A stretch of 6,707 nucleotides of DNA, from positions 1 through 6,707 of the forward strand of contig JBAUGX010000239.1 in NCBI GenBank assembly GCA_049679965.1, read 5' to 3'. The notes under the pieces were generated by a model. The model was not told the DNA's origin. It worked only from the letters and a program-made list of their open reading frames with translations, and made no database searches. Origin of the DNA: 2-12-FULL-65-11 sp049679965 (GTDB taxonomy: Bacteria > Acidobacteriota > Vicinamibacteria > Vicinamibacterales > CAVVIG01). The position numbers and the translations under genes are program-made. Position 1 is the stretch's first letter. Every line of letters starts with the position of its first letter. Below, piece by piece: positions 1-5,564 of this stretch.

Positions 1-654
1 GAGCTGCGCGCGGCCGCGAGCGGAGACGACGTGATCTTGAAGCTCGTGGAAGGCTATGCGCCGCTGTGGCTCGCGGCGCTGCTCGGCGCCGCGGTGATGG
101 CGGTCGTGATGGCGAGCGACTCGCAGATTCTGGCGCTCTCCACGATGTTTACCGAGGACGTGTTTGCCTTCTATGGCGGCAAGCGGCGCTTTGGCCAGGC
201 GGTGCAGGTGCAGACCGGGCGCATCTTCGTCATCGTGCTGACATTTGTCTCGTATCTGATTGCGCTCGTCGCGCCCCAGTCCATTTTCGACCTCGCCACG
301 CAGTACGCATTTGCCGGCTACTCGGCGCTCGCGCCGCTGCTCGTCGCCGCGCTCTTCTGGAGAGGCAGTACCAAGTGGGGCGCGCTGGCGGTCGCGGTGT
401 GGACGGCTGGCGCCGTCGCGGCCGTCGCGATGCTGCAAGCGGCGGTGCCCGCGCCGGCAGCGGGCGCGGCCGCGGTGTCCATCATCTCGGTGGGCGGCCT
501 TGATATCATCACGCGCGCGGCAGTCGGGACGCTGGTGCTGGGCTTTCTACCCGTGGTGCCGATGACGTTGATTTCGGCGCTGCTGATGGTAGTCGTGTCG
601 CGGCTGACGGCAGCGGCCCGACCGAGCAGACACACACTCGCGAAATACTTCTGA
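1..654 (+). CDS. Sodium:solute symporter (SSS family), C-terminal part, 5'-truncated by window edge
   Basis: Integral membrane transporter of the sodium:solute symporter family, which couples Na+ entry to uptake of a small solute. The frame is open from the first base of the window, so the real start lies upstream. The GTG at 31 falls inside a conserved region and is not a credible start. Visible are the helix ending in AAVMAVVMASDSQILALST, which corresponds to the conserved SSS stretch usually written AAxMSTxDSxLLxxS, then an amphipathic TEDVFAFYGG segment and at least four hydrophobic helices (roughly VFVIVLTF-, YSALAPLLVAALFW, GALAVAVWTAGAVAAVAML and a final VLGFLPVVPMTLISALLMVVV). The stop is a TGA at 652-654. 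The substrate cannot be told from this half. It lies 46 bp upstream of the MFS gene on the same strand, separated by a perfect hairpin, so co-transcription is possible but unproven. Confidence 0.85.
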   Translation, partial: ELRAAASGDDVILKLVEGYAPLWLAALLGAAVMAVVMASDSQILALSTMFTEDVFAFYGGKRRFGQAVQVQTGRIFVIVLTFVSYLIALVAPQSIFDLATQYAFAGYSALAPLLVAALFWRGSTKWGALAVAVWTAGAVAAVAMLQAAVPAPAAGAAAVSIISVGGLDIITRAAVGTLVLGFLPVVPMTLISALLMVVVSRLTAAARPSRHTLAKYF

Positions 655-667
655 ATTCGTAACGTGG

Positions 668-687
668 GGTCCGCCTTCAGGCGGACC
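668..687. repeat. REP-like perfect hairpin A (8-bp stem, TTCA loop)
   Basis: Arms GGTCCGCC (668-675) and GGCGGACC (680-687) pair perfectly around a TTCA loop. The same TTCA loop and a related stem recur at 5565-5584, and the same arm sequence occurs at 5516-5537, so this is a dispersed palindromic unit and not a one-off terminator. No T-tract follows, so intrinsic termination is doubtful. The GAGG Shine-Dalgarno of the next gene begins two bases after the stem. Confidence 0.8.
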
Positions 688-700
688 TGAGGCACAACCT

Positions 701-2083
701 ATGGCCGACACGACTTCCGCGCGTCTCACGCCGATCCACTGGCTGATTGCGGCCATCGCCGCCATCGGGTTCGCCTTCGACATCTACGAGATCCTGATGC
801 TGCCGCTCATCGTCCGGCCGGCACTGCTCGAGTTGACCGGCGCGGCGCCCGGATCGCCCGAGTTCCAGATGTGGGTCGGACGGCTGTTCTACATCCCGGC
901 GTTTGCCGGCGGCATCTTCGGGCTGCTCGGCGGCTACCTGACGGACCTGTTCGGCCGCCGCCGCGTGCTCACCTACAGCATCTTCATCTACGCGGTCTCC
1001 GCGTTCGCCTCCGGGTTTTCGACTTCAATCGAGATGCTGCTCGTCCTCCGCTGCTTCGTCTTCATCGGCGTGTGCGTCGAGTTCGTAGCGGCCGTCGCCT
1101 GGCTGGCGGAAATCTTCCCCGAGCCGAAGCTGCGCGAGAAGATGCTCGGCTACACGCAGGCGTTCTCCTCGCTCGGCGGCATCCTCGTGGCGACGGCCAA
1201 CCGGCTCTGCGTGGCCTACGCCACAAGCTTCCCCGCCATCGCGCTCTTCGGGTTTGGCGAGGGCATCACGGATCCGCAGGCGCCGTGGCGCTATACGCTC
1301 ATGTCGGGCGTCATTCCGGCCGTCCCGCTCATCCTCATCCGCCCGTTTCTGCCCGAGTCGCCGGCCTGGCAGGCGAAGAAGACCGCCGGCACGCTGAAGC
1401 GGCCGAGCATCGCCGCCATCTTCGCCCCCGATCTCCGCCTGACGACGATCGTGACGACACTGATGTTCGCGATGGCGTATGGCGCGGCGTTTGGCGCCAT
1501 CCAGCAGATTCCGCAGATCGTGCCAGGCCTGCCCGAGGTTCGAGCGGCCGTCCAGGGACTGACGCCGCCGCAGGCCGCGCTGCGGACGCAGCAAATCGCG
1601 GCGCAGGTCACGCAGTTTCAGGAGATCGGAGGCCTCGTCGGCCGCGTCATCCTCGCGTATCTGGCCGTCGTCATCGTCAGCCGCCGCAAGCTGATCCGGC
1701 TGTTCCAGGTGCCCGGCATCATCATCATGCCGCTCGTCTTCGCGTGGGTGGCGACATCCAGCCTGCCGCTGCTCTATCCCGCGATTTTCGTCGCGGGGAT
1801 GCTGACGGTCGGACAGTTCAGCTTCTGGGGCAACTATCTGCCGCGTGTCTATCCGATCCACCTGCGAGGCACAGGCGAGGGCTTCGCGGCCAATATCGGC
1901 GGGCGGCTCATCGGGACGTCGTTCGCATGGCTGACGGCGACGCTCGCGATTACGCCCGACCGCGCGTACGCGCCGACCAAGGTCGCGCTCGTGGCAGCCG
2001 CGGTCGCCTTCTCGGTCTATCTGGTCGGATTCATCGCCAGCTTCTGGCTGCCGGAACCGAAGCAGGAAGAGCTGCCTGACTGA
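701..2083 (+). CDS. MFS permease, sugar/organic-acid porter type (substrate unknown)
   Basis: A 460-residue, complete major facilitator superfamily transporter, a usual length for a 12-helix porter of the inner membrane. The first helix is at about residues 13-40. The loop 2-3 signature (motif A) is clear at 77-88, GGYLTDLFGRRR. RCFVFIGVCVEFVAAVAWLAEIFP at about 117-140 fits helix 4. PESPAW at 218-223, after helix 6, resembles the PESPR signature of the sugar/general substrate porters. The second half has the expected loop 8-9 RRKLIRLFQVPG and a helix 10-11 region GNYLPRVYPIHLRGTGEGFAANIGGRLIGT. Residues 271-307 form an extra polar, Gln/Ala-rich stretch between helices 7 and 8. The ATG at 701 has a GAGG (689-692) 8 bases upstream. 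The substrate is not identifiable. The gene is convergent with the toxin gene downstream. Confidence 0.88.
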   Translation: MADTTSARLTPIHWLIAAIAAIGFAFDIYEILMLPLIVRPALLELTGAAPGSPEFQMWVGRLFYIPAFAGGIFGLLGGYLTDLFGRRRVLTYSIFIYAVSAFASGFSTSIEMLLVLRCFVFIGVCVEFVAAVAWLAEIFPEPKLREKMLGYTQAFSSLGGILVATANRLCVAYATSFPAIALFGFGEGITDPQAPWRYTLMSGVIPAVPLILIRPFLPESPAWQAKKTAGTLKRPSIAAIFAPDLRLTTIVTTLMFAMAYGAAFGAIQQIPQIVPGLPEVRAAVQGLTPPQAALRTQQIAAQVTQFQEIGGLVGRVILAYLAVVIVSRRKLIRLFQVPGIIIMPLVFAWVATSSLPLLYPAIFVAGMLTVGQFSFWGNYLPRVYPIHLRGTGEGFAANIGGRLIGTSFAWLTATLAITPDRAYAPTKVALVAAAVAFSVYLVGFIASFWLPEPKQEELPD

Positions 2084-2089
2084 TCTCTT

Positions 2090-2109
2090 GGGGGTGGGGG
2101 CTGGGGGCT
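2090..2109. repeat. G-rich period-7 tract in convergent intergenic gap
   Basis: Three runs of five G separated by T and CT (2090-2094, 2096-2100, 2103-2107) give an approximate heptamer GGGGGCT repeat. It fills most of the 30-bp gap between the converging MFS and PIN-toxin genes. With three long G runs it might form a G-rich secondary structure, but a canonical four-run three-tetrad quadruplex is not present. Confidence 0.6.
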
Positions 2110-2113
2110 GAAC

Positions 2114-2527
2114 TCACATCATCTGAAACGGTTTATTGCGCGACCAACGGTAGATTCGGAAGTCGGCGTCGAAGGTCAGGATTCTGGGTTCGCCGTGCCG
2201 CTCGGCACACCGAATCAGGCACGCACCTGCCAGCGAGATGCGCCGGGTCTTGTACTTCCTGAGCAGCACTTCGAGCTCCGCCCACTCGTCTTCCACCCCC
2301 AACGCAATCTCGAAGAGCCCCTTTCGCGCGAGCGCCACGACCTCCGCCGGACCTTCCGGGTCGATCTGACGCATCAGGAAGCACGCCTCGGCAATCACGG
2401 CCTCGCAGGTACGAAACGGGGCTGTGCAGGTGGCGAACAACTGCTTAGCCCGTTCATGCTGCCCGTCCTTCGCCGACAGCAGCGCGACGAGCGGCCCGGT
2501 GTCGAGCAGGATGCCAGCTGGATTCAT
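2114..2527 (-). CDS. PIN-domain toxin, VapC-type, with altered active site
   Basis: A 137-residue single PIN domain, the usual VapC length. VapC toxins are Mg-dependent ribonucleases that cut tRNA or rRNA and are neutralised by the partner antitoxin. The N-terminal strand LLDTGPLVALL gives the first acidic residue D9, AVIAEACFLM gives E47, and ILTFDADFRIYR gives D120/D122 near the C-terminus. The usual third acidic site, in the helix normally written MDLADASLV, reads ISLAGACLI here: Asp is replaced by Gly at residue 101 (codon GGT at 2227-2225), one base from GAT. The ATG at 2527 overlaps the antitoxin stop (ATGA), and an AAGGA at 2540-2536 lies 8 bases upstream, so translation is probably coupled. 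The family assignment is firm. Whether the nuclease is still active is open. Confidence 0.85.
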   Translation of the reverse strand: MNPAGILLDTGPLVALLSAKDGQHERAKQLFATCTAPFRTCEAVIAEACFLMRQIDPEGPAEVVALARKGLFEIALGVEDEWAELEVLLRKYKTRRISLAGACLIRCAERHGEPRILTFDADFRIYRWSRNKPFQMM

Positions 2528-2763
2528 TTGCCGAATCCTTCGAGACGTTTCTTGTTGGTTGAGAGGTCCGCCGGTCCCCTCCTGAATCTGCCGACACTCT
2601 GTCCTGCCACGTCGAGGGCCGATCGTCTTCGGCCGAGCTCATCGAGGACCAGGCGAAGCCCACGCCGCACGAGCTGTGATTCTGAATGGCCGGTCGCCTT
2701 CTTGAGATCCCTGAGGACGGCGTAGTCGCCCTTGGCGAGGCGCGCGTGGATGTAGGCTTTCAT
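2524..2763 (-). CDS. Antitoxin partner of the PIN toxin (probable ribbon-helix-helix VapB-like)
   Basis: A small basic 79-residue protein directly upstream of, and overlapping by four bases, the PIN toxin gene. This is the standard antitoxin-toxin order. A short N-terminal strand (MKAYIHARL) is followed by two helices, GDYAVLRDLKKATGHSESQ and LVRRGLRLVLDELGRRR, consistent with a ribbon-helix-helix DNA-binding fold. The Gly/Arg-rich tail at 47-79 would be the toxin-wrapping part. Such antitoxins bind and inhibit the toxin and repress their own operon. A perfect inverted repeat lies just upstream (2773-2804) as a likely operator. No strong Shine-Dalgarno precedes the ATG at 2763, so a short-leader or leaderless transcript is possible. 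The function rests mainly on context plus the weak fold match. Confidence 0.75.
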   Translation of the reverse strand: MKAYIHARLAKGDYAVLRDLKKATGHSESQLVRRGLRLVLDELGRRRSALDVAGQSVGRFRRGPADLSTNKKRLEGFGK

Positions 2764-2772
2764 CGAGCGTTA

Positions 2773-2804
2773 ATGTAGCACATGATACACACGCCGTGCT
2801 ACAT
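2773..2804 (-). promoter_or_regulatory. Probable operator/promoter of the toxin-antitoxin operon
   Basis: Arms ATGTAGCAC (2773-2781) and GTGCTACAT (2796-2804) are perfectly complementary over 9 bp with a 14-bp spacer. On the minus strand a TATCAT hexamer (2787-2782) sits in the spacer and a TACATT (2777-2772) overlaps the proximal arm. Either could be the -10 element. No good -35 is visible. The position 10 bp before the antitoxin start fits autorepression by a dimeric antitoxin. Confidence 0.65.
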
Positions 2805-2827
2805 GTCTGAGCCTTCAGCCTTCAGAC
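2805..2827. repeat. Period-7 direct repeat within a short inverted repeat
   Basis: GCCTTCA occurs twice in tandem (2811-2824) and is bracketed by GTCTGA (2805-2810) and TCAGAC (2822-2827), which could form a 6-bp stem. It lies just after the diguanylate cyclase stop codon and just before the toxin-antitoxin operator, so it might end the upstream transcript. No T-tract supports this. Confidence 0.45.
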
Positions 2828-2832
2828 TTGAA

Positions 2833-4173
2833 TTAGGCCGTCCGCTCGATGTCGTGAGCGACGTGGTTCGCCCGCGACGTCGTCGATCGCGACGCGGCTG
2901 AGGCCGCCGCATCAAGCTGGACGCCGCCGTCGCTCGCTGCGACACACCACCGGTTCCGTCCGGCCTTCTTCGCGCAGTAGAGCGCCTTGTCTGCCCGCTC
3001 GATGACGGTCTTCGCATCGGCATCTCCCGTCTCGGTGCAGGCGATGCCGATGCTGACGGTCGCCGACAGCGTGCTGCCGCTGTGCTCGACCGGGTAGGCC
3101 ATGATTTCCTTGAGGATGCCGTTGGCCACCTGCTGCGCGCCGTGCAGCGGCGTGTCGGGAAGAATCAGGATGAACTCGTCGCCGCCGTAGCGGCACTTGA
3201 CGTCACTGCCGCGCAGCGTGTGCTGGAGGCGTCGACCGATGGCGCCGAGCACCAGATCGCCGCACTGGTGGCCGTATCGATCGTTGATCTGCTTGAACTC
3301 ATCGACATCCAGCATCAGCACCGACAGCGGCAGATTGGAGCGCTTGGCGCGACGCAGTTCGGCGCTGAGGGCCTCCAGACCGGGAGTCCGGTGGAGACAC
3401 CCGGTCAGCGGATCGTGCACGCTGACATCCCGGGTTTCGACGATCAGATGGACGTTACGGACGGCGACGCTCAAGAATGACGCGGCGACACCCAACGCGC
3501 GTCGTGCCGCACCGTCGAGTCCGACTGCCGGACTGCCGACTGCCGGCTGCCGTACGCCAAGCACCCCGACCACCGCGCTCCCCACGACCAGCGGGAAACA
3601 CACGGACGACTCAACGACGATGCCTTCAGCATGAGCGTCGGGCTCGACGGCCTGAATCGCAAGCGCCGAGGTCGCCAGCCGCTCCAGTTCATCACGCGAC
3701 AGTTCCTGTTCGGTGACCGGATCGATCGAAAGCGTGTGCCAGGCGCCTTGCCGGATGACGAGCACCCAGGTCCCGCATTCGCGGGTGAAACCCGGGAGGC
3801 ACTTCGACACCGCGTACCCCAGCCCCTGCACGTCGAGCGCGGTGGCGAGCGTCCGCCCGAAGGCGACGAGCGCTTCGAGTTCGCGCGTCCGTGCGAGATG
3901 CTGGCGCGCCTCGGCCGCGGCAGCCATCATCTCCGCCTGGCTCCGCCGCCGCTTGCGAAATTGATGAAATGTGAACAGCGCGGCCAGCACGATGAGCGCC
4001 GGCACCAGATCCAGGTGGTAGTAGTCATCGATGCTCCGCGCCCAGTCGAGCACCAGCCGGAGAGGCTGGTGAAACAGAATGAGCGCGCCGATGACGAGTC
4101 CGGCCGCAAGCGGTGTGTCGGTCCGCGCGATGAGGCGCATGGTCAGGCCGAGCGATTGCCAACGGCATGCCAC
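2833..4173 (-). CDS. Membrane-anchored GAF-GGDEF diguanylate cyclase
   Basis: A 446-residue enzyme predicted to make cyclic di-GMP from two GTP at the inner membrane. Two membrane segments (about 21-42 and 53-70) are followed by a basic, helical linker (71-100), a GAF-like sensory domain (about 98-245) and a GGDEF domain (about 250-412). The cyclase core is intact: HDPLTG at 253-258, metal-binding D289 and D291 in LDVDEFKQIND, and YGGDEF at 329-334. The product-inhibition I-site RGSD (321-324) lies five residues before GGDEF, as expected. A disordered Ala/Ser-rich tail follows residue 412. The chosen GTG start at 4173 has GGAAGG on the minus strand (4184-4179) five bases upstream. The ATG at 4140 is an alternative without a clear ribosome-binding site. 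It is transcribed divergently from the HD-GYP gene. The GAF ligand is unknown. Confidence 0.9.
   Translation of the reverse strand: MACRWQSLGLTMRLIARTDTPLAAGLVIGALILFHQPLRLVLDWARSIDDYYHLDLVPALIVLAALFTFHQFRKRRRSQAEMMAAAAEARQHLARTRELEALVAFGRTLATALDVQGLGYAVSKCLPGFTRECGTWVLVIRQGAWHTLSIDPVTEQELSRDELERLATSALAIQAVEPDAHAEGIVVESSVCFPLVVGSAVVGVLGVRQPAVGSPAVGLDGAARRALGVAASFLSVAVRNVHLIVETRDVSVHDPLTGCLHRTPGLEALSAELRRAKRSNLPLSVLMLDVDEFKQINDRYGHQCGDLVLGAIGRRLQHTLRGSDVKCRYGGDEFILILPDTPLHGAQQVANGILKEIMAYPVEHSGSTLSATVSIGIACTETGDADAKTVIERADKALYCAKKAGRNRWCVAASDGGVQLDAAASAASRSTTSRANHVAHDIERTA
3522..3550. repeat. Degenerate CGACTGC tandem repeat inside the GAF domain
   Basis: About four copies of a 7-8 bp unit (CGACTGC, CGGACTGC, CGACTGC, CGGCTGC) lie in tandem inside the diguanylate cyclase gene, encoding the QPAVGSPAVG segment at about residues 209-218 of the protein. 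The repeat sits in what looks like a loop of the GAF domain and keeps the frame. Confidence 0.6.
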
Positions 4174-4178
4174 CGAGA

Positions 4179-4184
4179 CCTTCC
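4179..4184 (-). promoter_or_regulatory. Shine-Dalgarno deciding the GTG start of the diguanylate cyclase
   Basis: GGAAGG on the minus strand lies five bases before the GTG at 4173. No comparable site precedes the in-frame ATG at 4140, so the GTG start is favoured. Confidence 0.55.
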
Positions 4185-4300
4185 GTAACTCTCAGCGCCT
4201 TGGGCAGAACTCCCGGCCTTGAACTCCACGCCAACGATTCTGCAAGCGGCCGATCAGTCTTGTCAGTCAGGTGTGCGCCGTGCGGGCGGCATACCAGGGA

Positions 4301-4323
4301 CTGTGCGCCTCCGAACCGCACAG
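4301..4323. repeat. Inverted repeat in divergent intergenic region
   Basis: CTGTGCG (4301-4307) and CGCACAG (4317-4323) are perfectly complementary with a 9-base spacer. It could be a regulator-binding site or an RNA hairpin in a leader. The right arm overlaps a second, longer-range pairing (4313-4321 with 4397-4405), so alternative folds are possible. Confidence 0.5.
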
Positions 4324-4439
4324 CGCGGCGTGCCGGCAGCCCGAACGACCCGGCATCCTGTTGCACGGGCCAGTGGATTTCGCCGAGCGGTGCCGGGTAC
4401 GGTTCGTGCTCCGCCCTAGGGTCATCCACACAATCTTCC

Positions 4440-4443
4440 GAGG
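4440..4443 (+). promoter_or_regulatory. Shine-Dalgarno deciding the TTG start of the HD-GYP gene
   Basis: GAGG lies six bases before the TTG at 4450. There is no in-frame ATG or GTG between this point and the receiver-domain strand HVLVIDD, so TTG is the best start available. Confidence 0.5.
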
Positions 4444-4449
4444 TGTTTA

Positions 4450-5529
4450 TTGGCTCCGAGCCTGACAGCGCGGCCAACACGGCTCACGGCCGACCGACCC
4501 GTTCACACGCCGGCTCCAGCCCCCCCTGGCGGCCATGTTCTCGTGATCGACGATCAGCCGGCCATCGTGGAGATCCTCAGCCGCTTGCTCACGCGGCAGG
4601 GCTACACCGTCTCGAGCGCGCCGGACGGACTCGCCGGGTTGGAGGCGGTCGGCTCAGACGGTCCAGACGTGATTCTGCTCGACGTCTCGATGCCCGGCAT
4701 GAGCGGGCTCGAAGTCTGCCGGCGCCTGAAGAGCGATATCAGCACGCGATTCACGCCGGTCGTGCTCGTCACCGGCGAGCGCGATCCGCATCTACTGACC
4801 GAGGCCGCCAATGCGGGCGCCGACAACGTGATCGCCAAGCCGGTCGTGGCCGACGAACTGGTGGCGCGCGTGCGTTCGCTCGTCAAACTCAAGCGCGACA
4901 CCGACAACCTCGAGTCCGTCGAAGTCGTCATGACCACGCTCGCCGTCACGATTGAGGCCCGGGATCCCTGCACCAAGGGCCATTGCGAACGGCTGGCGGC
5001 CTACGGCGCCGCGGTCGGCGAGCGTCTGGGCCTCGCGGGCGACGATCTGCGCGCGCTGCGGCGCGGCGGGTTTCTCCACGACGTGGGAAAGATTGCCGTG
5101 CCCGACTCGATTCTCCTCAAGGCCGGCCCGCTGACCACGGCCGAGTACGACGTGATGAAGCGGCACACGATCGTCGGCGACGAGCTGTGTGCCGGGCTGG
5201 TCTCGCTCAAGAAGGCCCGGTCGATCATCCGCCACCATCACGAATGCCTCGATGGCAGCGGCTATCCGGACGGTCTGACAGGAGAGGCCGTCCCCCTGCT
5301 GGCGCAGATCATCGGGATGGTGGATGTCTTCGACGCGTTGACGACCGACCGGCCCTACCGTCCCGCCCTGTCTGAAGACACAGCGCGCGAGCATTTGCGC
5401 GAAGACGTGCGCTGCGGCCGGCGTCGCGCGGACCTCATCGAATGCTTGTTCGCGATCCTCCGCGACACGTCAGCCGGCAAGAATGGACGCCACGTCGCAC
5501 ATCCGATCCCGGAGCGGCGGACCCAATAG
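4450..5529 (+). CDS. Response regulator with receiver and HD-GYP domains (c-di-GMP phosphodiesterase, RpfG-like)
   Basis: A 359-residue cytoplasmic two-component regulator expected to hydrolyse cyclic di-GMP when phosphorylated. After a Pro-rich 28-residue N-terminus, the receiver domain (about 29-148) shows the acidic pair D34/D35, phospho-acceptor D78 in VILLDVSMPGMSG, T108 and K130 in AKP. The HD-GYP domain (about 155-340) shows H178 (HCERLAAY), the HD pair H210/D211 in LHDVGK, H239, HHE 263-265, the GYP motif at 271-273 (GYPDGL) and DALTTDRPYR at 295-304. All expected metal and catalytic motifs are therefore present. No histidine kinase lies in the window, so the partner is unknown. It is divergent from the diguanylate cyclase, a functional opposite. 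The last codons (ERRTQ) and the TAG stop run into a palindromic repeat, so the C-terminal tail may be repeat-derived. It starts with TTG at 4450. Confidence 0.92.
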   Translation: MAPSLTARPTRLTADRPVHTPAPAPPGGHVLVIDDQPAIVEILSRLLTRQGYTVSSAPDGLAGLEAVGSDGPDVILLDVSMPGMSGLEVCRRLKSDISTRFTPVVLVTGERDPHLLTEAANAGADNVIAKPVVADELVARVRSLVKLKRDTDNLESVEVVMTTLAVTIEARDPCTKGHCERLAAYGAAVGERLGLAGDDLRALRRGGFLHDVGKIAVPDSILLKAGPLTTAEYDVMKRHTIVGDELCAGLVSLKKARSIIRHHHECLDGSGYPDGLTGEAVPLLAQIIGMVDVFDALTTDRPYRPALSEDTAREHLREDVRCGRRRADLIECLFAILRDTSAGKNGRHVAHPIPERRTQ

Positions 5530-5537
5530 GGTCCGCC
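5516..5537. repeat. REP-like perfect hairpin B (9-bp stem, AATA loop)
   Basis: GGCGGACCC (5516-5524) and GGGTCCGCC (5529-5537) pair perfectly around AATA. The left arm encodes the last residues of the HD-GYP protein and the loop holds its TAG stop (5527-5529). It may also act as transcript 3' end protection. No T-tract follows. Confidence 0.8.
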
Positions 5538-5550
5538 CTACTTCTTGTCC

Positions 5551-5561
5551 CGTACGGTACG
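5551..5561. repeat. Central palindrome CGTAC-G-GTACG of the composite element
   Basis: An 11-base perfect palindrome with an odd centre. It lies midway between hairpins B and C and is the turning point of the larger inverted repeat formed by 5530-5541 and 5561-5572. Confidence 0.6.
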
Positions 5562-5564
5562 TAG

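Larger units (their letters stand above)
4174..4449. other. Divergent intergenic region between c-di-GMP synthase and hydrolase genes
   Basis: This 276-bp region carries no convincing gene. It must hold promoters for both flanking genes, but no strong sigma-70 pair is visible. CACAAT near 4429-4434 is a weak -10 candidate for the rightward gene. It does contain structure: CTGTGCG/CGCACAG at 4301-4323, GAACCGCAC (4313-4321) facing GTACGGTTC (4397-4405) with one wobble, and CAGTC repeated as CAGTCTTGTCAGTC near 4256-4269. I do not recognise a c-di-GMP riboswitch in it. Confidence 0.6.

Noticed and set aside
31..33. GTG as the true start of the symporter gene
   Set aside because: The frame is open upstream to the window edge and this codon lies in the conserved late part of the SSS domain.
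1025..1861. 278-codon minus-strand open frame opposite the MFS gene
   Set aside because: Charged low-complexity translation (Arg/Asp/Glu) typical of the antisense frame of a hydrophobic GC-rich gene; no domain.
871..2079. Long open frame on the plus strand in another frame of the MFS gene
   Set aside because: Arg/His/Pro-rich translation with no recognisable domain; it overlaps a clear transporter. A GC-rich shadow.
2090..2107. Canonical G-quadruplex
   Set aside because: Only three G5 runs are present; a four-run, three-tetrad motif is absent, although a two-tetrad form cannot be excluded.
4352..4364. Sigma-54-like promoter (GGCAT...TTGC) before the HD-GYP gene
   Set aside because: The GG to GC spacing is one base short of the strict GG-N10-GC requirement.
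4313..4405. Group II intron domain V-like arms (GAACCGUAC and GUGCGGUUC on the minus strand)
   Set aside because: Only the basal stem resembles domain V. The loop is far too long, no GAAA tetraloop or catalytic triad context is seen, and there is no reverse transcriptase.
4025..4480. 151-codon minus-strand frame covering the divergent gap
   Set aside because: It would overlap the start of the diguanylate cyclase out of frame; no recognisable family and no ribosome-binding site found.
4167..4955. 262-codon open frame across the divergent gap into the receiver domain
   Set aside because: The translation is Arg/Ser-rich without domain features, and it overlaps the well-supported response regulator in a different frame.
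5529..5537. Classical intrinsic terminator after the HD-GYP gene
   Set aside because: The stem is strong but no T-tract follows; the unit resembles dispersed palindromes elsewhere in the window.
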